Below, piece after piece: positions 17,230 through 24,341 of a stretch of 38,189 nt of DNA. The stretch is from NCBI GenBank assembly GCA_902812415.1, contig CADDZJ010000033.1, positions 1 through 38,189 on the forward strand, given 5' to 3'. The stretch is from Acidobacteriota bacterium. Lineage in GTDB: Bacteria > Acidobacteriota > Terriglobia > UBA7540. The position numbers and the translations under genes are program-made. The stretch's first letter is position 1, and every line of letters begins with the position of its first letter. Below the pieces are notes generated by a model. The model was not told where the DNA came from, did not search any database, and saw only the letters and a program-made list of their open reading frames with translations.

Positions 17230-18264
17230 ATGTCCCTGATGATGAATGAAATTCTGGAGCAGCCCCAGGCTCTCCAGCGAACACTCAAGGCGGAGCGCGA
17301 CCATGCGCGCGATTTCAGCGCCTTTGCGCAAAAACGCAGATTTCGCCTGATTGTGCTGGTGGCGCGCGGAACTTCTGATAATGCCGCGCTTTTTGGGCGC
17401 TACCTTCTGGAGCTGACCACCGGCATTCCGGTTTCGTTATGCGCGCCGTCGATCCACACCATTTACCACGCCAGGCTCGATTTGCGGGAGACCTTGGTGG
17501 TGGGCATTTCCCAATCCGGCGAAGGCACCGACATCAATCTGGTGCTCGAATCGGCGCGACGCCAGGGCGCTTATACTGTAGGGATCACGAACGAGTCTCG
17601 GTCCGCTATGGCCCGCGTCGTTCACGAAGCATTTCTGGCGCGAGCCGGAAGGCAGCGATCCGTGGCGGCCACGAAGACCTACACCACGCAGCTTCTGCTT
17701 TTGTATATGCTTGCTTCGGCCCTGGGACATGAGATCACGCTTGCTGACATCAGCGAGCTTCCTGGCCGGGCCCGGGAAGCGCTGAAGCTGGCTCCCGCGA
17801 TCCGGGAATTGGTGGAACGCTACCGTTACATGCGGCAGTGCGTGGTGGTGGCTCGAGGTCTGAATTACGCCAACGCCTTTGAGCTTTCGCTGAAGCTGAT
17901 GGAGACCTGCTATGTGGTCGCCGAACGATTCTCCTCCGCGGATTTCCTGCACGGGCCGATCGCGCTGATTGAAAGAGATTTCCCGGTGCTTATCTTCATG
18001 CCGCCGGGTAAAACATTCAGCGGCATAAGAAAACTCGTGCAGCGATTGAAAGGGCTGCACGCCGAAACGCTGGTGATCACTTCCGCCCGGTCACAGTTGC
18101 CAGGGATGACGCGAGCCGTTCGGTTGCCCGGAGAAATTCCGGAGATTTATACCCCCATCCCCTACATCATTCCCGGACAGATCTTCGCCGCCATGCTCGC
18201 CGAAGTGAAGGGTCTTGATCCCGATAAGCCCCGCTCTCTCCAAATTGTGACTCAAACGAGATAA
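17230..18264 (+). CDS. SIS-domain glucosamine-6-phosphate deaminase-like protein (NagB-II / GlmS C-terminal type)
   Basis: A 344-residue protein with two SIS domains like the isomerase half of GlmS but without the N-terminal glutaminase domain. Visible features are VARGTSDNAALFGRYLLE (the GlmS GRGTS-like segment), GISQSGEGTDINLVLESARR and AATKTYTTQLLLLYMLAS, then a second SIS domain with FSSADFLHGPIALIE. Lack of the glutaminase domain favours deamination of glucosamine-6-phosphate to fructose-6-phosphate. It follows the GlcNAc-like kinase, which would supply the phosphorylated sugar. The ATG at 17230 has GGAG thirteen bases upstream; a start at 17242 is possible. A TAGAAT at 17171-17176 could be a -10 box. 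Confidence 0.85.
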   Translation: MSLMMNEILEQPQALQRTLKAERDHARDFSAFAQKRRFRLIVLVARGTSDNAALFGRYLLELTTGIPVSLCAPSIHTIYHARLDLRETLVVGISQSGEGTDINLVLESARRQGAYTVGITNESRSAMARVVHEAFLARAGRQRSVAATKTYTTQLLLLYMLASALGHEITLADISELPGRAREALKLAPAIRELVERYRYMRQCVVVARGLNYANAFELSLKLMETCYVVAERFSSADFLHGPIALIERDFPVLIFMPPGKTFSGIRKLVQRLKGLHAETLVITSARSQLPGMTRAVRLPGEIPEIYTPIPYIIPGQIFAAMLAEVKGLDPDKPRSLQIVTQTR

Positions 18265-18677
18265 TACCTGCCGAACCCAAGGCGGGGCTTTGGTATACCT
18301 GTTGAGGGGTAGTGATCCGGAGATATGCACGAAAACCAGCCTTGGAGCGGCGCTGTCCTCGGCAGATACTTACCTCCTGAGAGATAGTCCAATCGCCTCG
18401 ACAGGCTGAGATTACTTCAGCTTCCAACGATCTTTTGACCGCATTGCGAGCTTTCAAGGGTTTTTTAGTGATGAAGCCGTCCGGCTCACCTTTATCTGGT
18501 GCAGACCCGGGGGATCAACCCACGCAAGACTTGGCTTCCCGCGAGCCCAGCTCACCGGGAGGAATAACCGAGTTCCGTGGAATCTCCTTCCTTGCCGTGT
18601 CTCATGTCGCTACTTTCAGACGTTCGGCGGGCGCATATTCAAGAAGGTCAACTCGATGGGAAGCGGTCAGGAGCAAG

Positions 18678-18831
18678 TTAAGTCGGTCGAAAATGCCATC
18701 CGGTCATGTAATCAGGGTGAGAAATCGGTTGCACGACTTGACCGGTGGCTAGAATCTGACCGACCTCCTTGAGAGTAATAGGTGTGCGTTTGCACTCTAC
18801 GAAGGCGAGCTCTGTGCCTCGGCCCAGGCAC
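18678..18831 (-). pseudogene. Fragment resembling a PD-(D/E)xK nuclease domain
   Basis: On the minus strand, just outside the inverted-repeat element, the frame reads LGRGTELAFVECKRTPITLK, then EVGQILATGQVVQP and stops at 18678. The hydrophobic strand followed by VECKR matches the ExK half of PD-(D/E)xK nucleases, and the helix with VGQIL that follows is also typical. The upstream part is replaced by the element at 18832-18957 and no continuation is recognisable beyond it. I take it as a remnant; the short length makes chance resemblance possible. Confidence 0.35.
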
Positions 18832-18957
18832 TTACAGGTTGCTGAAAAATGTGTAGAGGCGGGTTTATCCCGCCATCGACGCCTTGAGAACATTGGAGTT
18901 CTAGCGACGTCAAGTCGCCGCGAGCACCAATTTTCGGAGTTTTTCAGCGACCTGTTA
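18832..18957 (+). mobile_element. 126-bp inverted-repeat element (MITE-like or IS remnant)
   Basis: The left end TTACAGGTTGCTGAAAAA matches the reverse complement of the right end (TTAACAGGTCGCTGAAAAA) with one substitution and one indel. CAGGTTGCTGAAAAA-type ends resemble those of insertion sequences, but there is no room for a transposase. The interior has a short hairpin (GGCGGGTTTATCCCGCC). It abuts the nuclease-like fragment on its left. Its ends differ from those of the 107-bp element, so it is a separate family. Confidence 0.6.
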
Positions 18958-19453
18958 AAAGTTGCCTGCTGTGTTGCGGGCCGATTTTACGACCCGGTTG
19001 CGACCTAAAAATGCGGAGCGCAAATCCGATGGCCCGCGCGACCGGTGCCGAAGTGGGAAAAAGTGTCTCAAATGTCTCATCCGTCTCCCTCGGTGCTGCC
19101 CGCTCTGCTATGCTGAAACCGCGATGAAATGCCAGGATGTGCTGCGGCTGGAAGGCCCTGGCGCAAGGGAAAGCGAACCGAGGATATGATTGAAAACACA
19201 GGGAGTTGGAAAAATAACATGCGAGTCCCGATTTGGATTCAAGGCCAGGGGCGAGAGCGTGCGCGCTGCGGTGGGTCTTGGGGCGAAGGCGGCGAAGAAT
19301 CTGGAACTGAGCGGTTAGCATGGAGTTGTCTTGTAGTTTCGTGCTTCCCTCGAGCACGAGAATCCGCCTGCGAGCCACTCTGCTCCCGGCACGCTCCCTG
19401 CATGATATACTGATTCTGAAGTCCTGATGGAGGCGAAGGGAGTCGTCGGAAGA

Positions 19454-20668
19454 ATGAGCAATCGATTTCGTTACCTGTTGATGGGCGTTTCGCTGGTGCT
19501 GGTTTTCTATATTGTCATCGGCGGGGTTCTCGGCAGCAGCAATTCGACCAACGAGCAAACCTACAAAGACCTTGGCGTTTACAGCGAAGTTCTCTCGCGC
19601 ATCAAAAGCGACTATGTGACTGAGCCAAGTTTGCCAAAGGTGACCAACGGCGCCATCCGCGGACTTCTGGAAGCCTTGGATCCTTACAGCACCTACTTCA
19701 CCCCCGAACAATTTAAAGAGTATCAGGAGCATCCCGATCCGGGGCCGGCAAGCGTGGGCCTCTTCGTCTCCAAGAAGTTCGGATTTGCGACCGTCATTTC
19801 GGTGCTGCCCGGCAGCCCGGCTGATAAAGCAGGCATCAAGCCTGCGGATTTGATTGACCGCATCAATGGCAAGCCCGTCCGTGAGCTTTCAGCGGTGCAA
19901 ATCGAGCGGAAGCTTGCCGGCGAAGCCGGGACAACTGTGGATATATGGGTGGTGAATGAATCGCGGGGCGAGCCTCAGAAAATGACCCTAACCCGCGTGG
20001 TTCTGGCCCCTCCGCCCGTTTCAGCCAAAATGGTGGACGACCATACCGCGTATGTGCGCGTGGATACCTTCAATCAGGGAAAAGCGGAGGAAGTTTCCGC
20101 CGCGCTCAAGAAGCTGATGGCGCAGGGAGCCAGCAAGATCGTGCTGGATTTGCGGGATTGCGCGGGCGGCGAAGTTGAAGAGGCGGTTAAAACCGCCAGC
20201 TTGTTTATCGATAAAGGTTTAATTACCTACACGCAGGGCCAGCGCAGCCCCCGCCATGATTTCATGGCTGAGCCGATGGGCACGGTTTTCAAACAGCCGC
20301 TGGCTGTGCTGATCAATCGCGCCACCGCCGGCCCGGCGGAGATTGTGGCGGCTGCTGTCCTGGGCGATAAACGCGGAGACGTGGTGGGCGTTCCCAGCTT
20401 TGGCGTCGGAGTGGTGCAGAAAACAATCCCTGTCGGCGACGGCTCCGGATTGCTCCTTTCCGTGGCGAAATACTACGGGCCTGACGGCAAGGTGATCGAG
20501 GATAACGGCGTCACACCCAACGTGATGGTCCCCAGCCCCGGCGAAGTGGCGAGCCTTAGTGGCGGCCCGCTGGTGACTCCGCAGCAGTTCGGCACCAAGG
20601 ATGATATTCAATTGCAGAAAGCGATTGAAGTTCTGAGGCAGGAATATACCCCCGCCAAAGCAGCCTGA
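19454..20668 (+). CDS. S41 (CtpA-like) C-terminal processing protease homologue lacking the catalytic dyad
   Basis: A 404-residue protein with an N-terminal membrane anchor (LLMGVSLVLVFYIVIGGVLG), a PDZ domain (about residues 90-160; VISVLPGSPADKAGIKPADL) and an S41 core (DLRDCAGGEVEEAV onward). Active relatives have TASAAE/SASASE followed 25 residues later by FGKG. Here these read TAGPAE (Gly293 for the Ser) and FGVG (Val318 for the Lys), while the surrounding residues AEIVAAAVLGD and VVGVPSFG are well conserved. It is therefore predicted to have no protease activity and to act as a scaffold or substrate-binding protein at the membrane. The ATG at 19454 is preferred; 19427 is an in-frame alternative. 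A YibQ-type deacetylase gene follows. Confidence 0.88.
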   Translation: MSNRFRYLLMGVSLVLVFYIVIGGVLGSSNSTNEQTYKDLGVYSEVLSRIKSDYVTEPSLPKVTNGAIRGLLEALDPYSTYFTPEQFKEYQEHPDPGPASVGLFVSKKFGFATVISVLPGSPADKAGIKPADLIDRINGKPVRELSAVQIERKLAGEAGTTVDIWVVNESRGEPQKMTLTRVVLAPPPVSAKMVDDHTAYVRVDTFNQGKAEEVSAALKKLMAQGASKIVLDLRDCAGGEVEEAVKTASLFIDKGLITYTQGQRSPRHDFMAEPMGTVFKQPLAVLINRATAGPAEIVAAAVLGDKRGDVVGVPSFGVGVVQKTIPVGDGSGLLLSVAKYYGPDGKVIEDNGVTPNVMVPSPGEVASLSGGPLVTPQQFGTKDDIQLQKAIEVLRQEYTPAKAA

Positions 20669-20781
20669 TGCAACGGGTAACCGGCGCCTGGAATTCAGGC
20701 GCGGCCAGCACAAACAATCCCAGGGGGGCTTGTGCGAGTCGGGAGCTACTCGCTTTCAGAGCTGCATAATCCATCATCGTA

Positions 20782-21972
20782 GTGAAACGACGTAAAAAGA
20801 AGGCTTCTTACCCCTACCGCTCGATTTTACTGATCTCCCTGTCTCTCACCGCTATCGTTGTTCTCAGCGTGTTTTTTATTACCCGACATCGCAGACGGCC
20901 CGTTTCGCGTCTAAAGCGCGGGCCGAGGGTTGCGACGCCTGCCCGCCGCATGATCCGCGCGGAAATAGCGGAGCGCTTTCACCGCAGGATTGAGGAAGCG
21001 GGCGGAGAGGATATCTGGATTCGGCGAGCGGCGTGTCCTGATACGCCCTCGTCTGATCCGGCGATGTTCTGGGATGTGATGGCGACGCCGCACGTTTACG
21101 ACAAAGTCCTGGCTGCCTTTGAGCAAGGCGCGCGGGAAGAGCATCTGGCGGTTCGTGAGAGGCGCGTGGCCACGTTGCCCAAAGGCCATCGTCTGACCGA
21201 GATCACGCTCTCCTCAGGCCGTGAAATGATTGGCGAATGGCAGTTGCGTGAAGCGCCTCAAATCGCGCGCATTGCGGTGGTCATTGATGATTTAGGCCAG
21301 AACCTTGCTGCGGCGCGGGCTTTACTGCGAATTCGCGCTCCTCTCACTTTTTCCATCATGCCTCACCTGCCTTATTCGGAGGAAACTGCCCGGGAGGCGC
21401 ATCAGCAAGGCGTTGAGGTGATGCTTCATCTGCCCATGCAGCCGCTGGCGGACTCAGCCCCCGACGTGAGCGCGCGTGAGATCAAAGTGGGAATGGGGCG
21501 GGATGAAGTGGCTCGGATTTTTGAAAATGATCTTGCTTCGGTGCCCTACGCATCGGGGGTGAACAACCACATGGGCTCGCGGGCCACAAGCGATCGCAGG
21601 CTGATGGAAGAGGTCATGAACCAGCTTGCCCGCCGGCGTCTCTTCTTTATCGATAGCCGCACCACGGCAGAGTCTGTCGCGCTCGACGTCGCCCGCGAGG
21701 ATCGGGTGCCTGCTTTCTATCGCTCGGTTTTTCTGGACGACACTCGAAGCGTGCCTTATACCCTCCGACAGTTTCATGAACTGGTCCGGGTGGCGCAGAA
21801 GAACGGGGTGGCGCTGGCGATTGGCCATCCTTATCCGACAACCATTGCCGCCCTCGCCCAGGCTCTGCCGGAACTGGAACGAGAGAATATCCAACTCGTC
21901 CGCGCTTCCGAACTCGTTCACTTGCCCGAAGTGGCTCATTTGATGCCGCCCCGCTCGCGCCCGCTGCTCTAA
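20782..21972 (+). CDS. Divergent polysaccharide deacetylase (YibQ / DUF610 family)
   Basis: The 396-residue product has a very basic N-terminus (MKRRKKK), a membrane anchor (about residues 12-34), a linker, and a C-terminal domain of about 220 residues starting IAVVIDDLGQNLAAARALL. It continues with FSIMPHLPYSEETAREAH, VEVMLHLPMQP, GVNNHMGSRAT, FFIDSRTT and LAIGHPYP, the conserved set of this NodB-related family; the Asp-Asp and His residues are present. It is probably exported and tethered, acting on an envelope polysaccharide. The start is a GTG at 20782 without a clear ribosome-binding site, 113 bases after the S41-like gene. In many bacteria ctpA and yibQ-type genes lie together behind envC; no envC is seen here. 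Confidence 0.88.
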   Translation: MKRRKKKASYPYRSILLISLSLTAIVVLSVFFITRHRRRPVSRLKRGPRVATPARRMIRAEIAERFHRRIEEAGGEDIWIRRAACPDTPSSDPAMFWDVMATPHVYDKVLAAFEQGAREEHLAVRERRVATLPKGHRLTEITLSSGREMIGEWQLREAPQIARIAVVIDDLGQNLAAARALLRIRAPLTFSIMPHLPYSEETAREAHQQGVEVMLHLPMQPLADSAPDVSAREIKVGMGRDEVARIFENDLASVPYASGVNNHMGSRATSDRRLMEEVMNQLARRRLFFIDSRTTAESVALDVAREDRVPAFYRSVFLDDTRSVPYTLRQFHELVRVAQKNGVALAIGHPYPTTIAALAQALPELERENIQLVRASELVHLPEVAHLMPPRSRPLL

Positions 21973-22009
21973 AATGTATCGGCATAGGCGCGCTACCCTC
22001 TACTGAGGT

Positions 22010-22116
22010 TTACAAATTATCGTGACACCGTTTTCTGTAGCGCCGCGGTCCTCATCGGCGTTTTTCGGCGCTGGGGACAGCGCCGCTACAGTTTTCGTTG
22101 TCACTATAATTTGTAA
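22010..22116 (-). mobile_element. 107-bp inverted-repeat element, copy 3 (MITE-like)
   Basis: Its ends are TTACAAATTATCGTGACA and the reverse complement of TTACAAATTATAGTGACA, one mismatch between arms. The interior is in reverse orientation relative to copies 1 and 2 (GTAGCGCCGCGGTCCTC on the left, GACAGCGCCGCTACAG on the right). The outer flanks CTACTGAGGT and ATTCTCAATAAT again resemble those of the other copies. It lies between the YibQ-type gene and hpnK. Confidence 0.85.
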
Positions 22117-22200
22117 TTCTCAATAATTTCCCCGGAGACCGTTCAATAGCACAATCCGCGGATATTCAAGCTATATTGAGAATGGAGTTGCGGAGAGAAT

Positions 22201-23106
22201 TTGAAGGCGCTGATCATTCACGGCGATGATTTTGGGCGCTCGCCGCAGGTGAACGCCGGCATCCTGCATGCGCATCGACGCGGGGTGTTGACCAGCGCCA
22301 GCCTGATGGTGGCTGAGCCGGCATGCGGAGAAGCGGTCGCTGCGGCTCGGGATTGCCCTGATCTGGATATTGGGCTTCACGTGGTGGCTTGCAATGGCCG
22401 CAGTCTGCTGCCCGCTCGCCATCTGCGGGGGCTGGTGGACGAGCAGGGATTTTTCCCTCGCAGCGAGGTATGGGCAGGCTTGCGATATATGTTCAACCGC
22501 AGCCTGTGCGCCAGATTGCGGGATGAGTTCCGAGCGCAGATTGAGCGACATCTGGAATTAGTAGGCTCTCTGAGTCACCTGGACGGCCATCATAACTTGA
22601 ATTTACATCCGGCTCTAGCCGATATTCTGATCGACCTTGCTGCGGAATATCGCGTGCCTTATTTTCGCCTGGTGCGCGAGCCCGTCATCACGACGCTCAG
22701 GCTTGCTTCCGATCATGCGCCGCGCAAGATCAGAGACTCTCTCCTGTTCCGCTGGCTCTCCGCTCGCGCCTGCCGGAAATTGCAAGAACGCGGTCTTGAG
22801 GGAAACGATTGGACCTTCGGCTTCCTTCAGACCGGCAACATGACGGAGCGCTACGTGTTGGGCGTGCTCGCGCGCTTGCCTGAAAATAGCGTAACGGTGT
22901 TCTATTTTCATCCGGCCCTTGAAGTGTCTCACCAGCCGCCATTATGGCCATCCCAAGCTGTTGAAACCCGAATACTGACCAGTGACAACATTCGCTCCGC
23001 GATCCGCCAACATCACATCGAGTTGACGACTTACCGCGCATTGGCAGGCATCAAAGCGCCTTCCGAACGGCTCCAAGACCTTCCAAGCCGTGCAACATCT
23101 TATTGA
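22201..23106 (+). CDS. hpnK: Hopanoid biosynthesis deacetylase HpnK (ChbG/YdjC family)
   Basis: In hopanoid producers HpnK removes the acetyl group from N-acetylglucosaminyl bacteriohopanetetrol made by HpnI. The 301-residue product has the ChbG/YdjC-type metal motif HGDDFGRSPQVNAGI at the N-terminus, IGLHVVACNGRSLLP, and LSHLDGHHNLNLHPALADIL with the metal-binding histidines, then FYFHPALE. The start is a TTG at 22201 with GGAG about six bases upstream. Assignment to HpnK rather than a chitooligosaccharide deacetylase rests on the overall pattern and on the HpnI-like gene nearby. The 107-bp element lies directly upstream. Confidence 0.85.
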   Translation: MKALIIHGDDFGRSPQVNAGILHAHRRGVLTSASLMVAEPACGEAVAAARDCPDLDIGLHVVACNGRSLLPARHLRGLVDEQGFFPRSEVWAGLRYMFNRSLCARLRDEFRAQIERHLELVGSLSHLDGHHNLNLHPALADILIDLAAEYRVPYFRLVREPVITTLRLASDHAPRKIRDSLLFRWLSARACRKLQERGLEGNDWTFGFLQTGNMTERYVLGVLARLPENSVTVFYFHPALEVSHQPPLWPSQAVETRILTSDNIRSAIRQHHIELTTYRALAGIKAPSERLQDLPSRATSY

Positions 23107-23130
23107 GGATTCATGCATCGCCACTCTGCC

Positions 23131-23207
23131 GTTCTGAGCGGCGGCGAAGAATCTCCGTATTTCGCTGAAAAAATATCGACGTCCTTCGCTGCGCTCGGGT
23201 GCAGGCG
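23131..23207 (+). repeat. Diverged palindromic repeat between hpnK and the HpnL-like gene
   Basis: The left arm TTCTGAGCGGCGGCGAAGAA and the right arm TCCTTCGCTGCGCTCGGG are roughly complementary. They resemble the arms of the 80-bp palindrome at 29653-29732. Confidence 0.45.
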
Positions 23208-23260
23208 TAGGGAGCGGTATGGCGTTAATACGGGGATATATCAAACACCACACCTGCCGA

Positions 23261-23266
23261 TATAAT
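23261..23266 (+). promoter_or_regulatory. Possible -10 box (TATAAT) for the HpnL-like gene
   Basis: A perfect TATAAT lies 27 bases before the TTG proposed as the start of the next gene. A good -35 is not visible at 16-18 bases upstream, so the promoter is tentative. Confidence 0.35.
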
Positions 23267-23293
23267 ACAGATGTGGACGTTAGCGGAGCACAA

Positions 23294-24301
23294 TTGAGCC
23301 TCGAACACACGCCGGAAGAAGAACCGCTCTTGGCGGGAAAGCCACCCGCCAGCAGGCGCATGAAATGGATTCAAAATATCCTGGCTTACGGTCTTGCCCT
23401 GGGAATTATCGTTTACCTCGCTCGCGGCACTTCATTGGGAGAATTTGCGGCCATTCTGCGCCACGCGAACCCCTGGTGGTTTCTGCTGGCGTGCGCAGGG
23501 TCGTTCGCCTTCTGGTTTTTAGGGGAAACTTATCTTTTTGCCAAACTTTTCAGCTATTTTCACGCGCGCACCACGTTTCGTGAGATGCTGCCCGCGAACG
23601 CCGCCCAATATTTTCTGCAGGCGATCAATCAAGTGGCGGGAGGCGCAGCCCTGGTGTTTTTCATGCGCCGGCGCAAGGGCGTGCCTCTATTTTCAGGCGG
23701 CGCAACCATGGCCTTCCTGGGGCTTGTCGACGTTCTGGTGATGGCGCTGATGGGATTGCTGGCGGCCATCCTGGTGCCGGGTTCACTCCTGCGCGCCGCC
23801 TGGTATTATCCGGTCGCCATCACGGCGGGAACCTGCCTGATTGCGTGGTTCTGGCTTCGTGGACGCCCTTCCTCCCGACTGCTGCGATGGATTTACGAGC
23901 GACCTTCGCTCCTCAGTTTCCGTCAGGCGCGCCTTTCGCACTGGGTGCGGCTGATGCTGATCCGCGCCCCAATCTTTGCCGCCCAGGGCTTTATGCTCTA
24001 TTACCAACTGGCCAGCTTCGGCATTCACGTGCCTTTGGTGCAGGTGTTGGCCTTCGAACCGGCAGAACTTTTCCTGAGCGCCCTTCCAATCACCCCTGCG
24101 GGTTTAGGCATCCTTCAGGCGGTGTTAATTCTGGGCTTCCATTCCTATGGTTCGCGCGCCACGTTGCTGACGGTGGGTCTTGCGATCAGCACGATGGGCA
24201 TTGTGATGCGCTTGCCTCTCGGCATTGGCGCAGCCGGAACGTTCGCTCGCGAAGTGACCCAGGCGCAAAAGCCACAGACCTTGGCCGCAGCCGAATCGTA
24301 G
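23294..24301 (+). CDS. hpnL: HpnL-like integral membrane protein (LPG synthase TM-domain family)
   Basis: A polytopic protein of 335 residues with about eight membrane segments and no catalytic synthase domain. It shows ILAYGLALGIIVYLARG, an NAAQYFLQAINQVAGG segment typical of UPF0104/YbhN-like proteins, and a C-terminal LPITPAGLGILQAVLIL. Proteins of this kind occur in hopanoid clusters as HpnL, with a proposed role in lipid transport. I choose the TTG at 23294 because GGAG lies five bases upstream and a TATAAT precedes it; an ATG at 23360 and the longer frame from 23219 are alternatives. The HpnL name rests largely on the neighbouring hpnK and hpnI. Confidence 0.75.
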   Translation: MSLEHTPEEEPLLAGKPPASRRMKWIQNILAYGLALGIIVYLARGTSLGEFAAILRHANPWWFLLACAGSFAFWFLGETYLFAKLFSYFHARTTFREMLPANAAQYFLQAINQVAGGAALVFFMRRRKGVPLFSGGATMAFLGLVDVLVMALMGLLAAILVPGSLLRAAWYYPVAITAGTCLIAWFWLRGRPSSRLLRWIYERPSLLSFRQARLSHWVRLMLIRAPIFAAQGFMLYYQLASFGIHVPLVQVLAFEPAELFLSALPITPAGLGILQAVLILGFHSYGSRATLLTVGLAISTMGIVMRLPLGIGAAGTFAREVTQAQKPQTLAAAES

Positions 24302-24341
24302 ATGTGGGGGTGGTGGGACCGGCAGGACTCTGGGGGCGCCT

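Larger units (their letters stand above)
18265..19453. other. Gene-poor region of about 1.2 kb
   Basis: No convincing intact gene lies here. It contains a fragment resembling a PD-(D/E)xK nuclease (18678-18831, minus), a small inverted-repeat element (18832-18957) and, near 18340, GGAGCGGCGCTGTCC, which resembles the interior of the 107-bp element. A TATACT at 19406-19411 is a possible -10 box for the S41 gene, with no matching -35. The rest shows short open frames in several directions without recognisable motifs. Confidence 0.5.

Noticed and set aside
18435-18752. Plus-strand open frame of 105 codons in the gene-poor region
   Set aside because: No motif, no ribosome-binding site and no similarity I recognise; it overlaps the nuclease-like fragment on the other strand.
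19192-19317. Short TTG-started frame before the S41 gene
   Set aside because: It has a protein-like composition near its end but no ribosome-binding site or recognised family.
18944-19732. Minus-strand open frame of 262 codons
   Set aside because: It overlaps the start of the S41-like gene, has low-complexity composition without motifs, and looks like a chance frame in GC-rich DNA.
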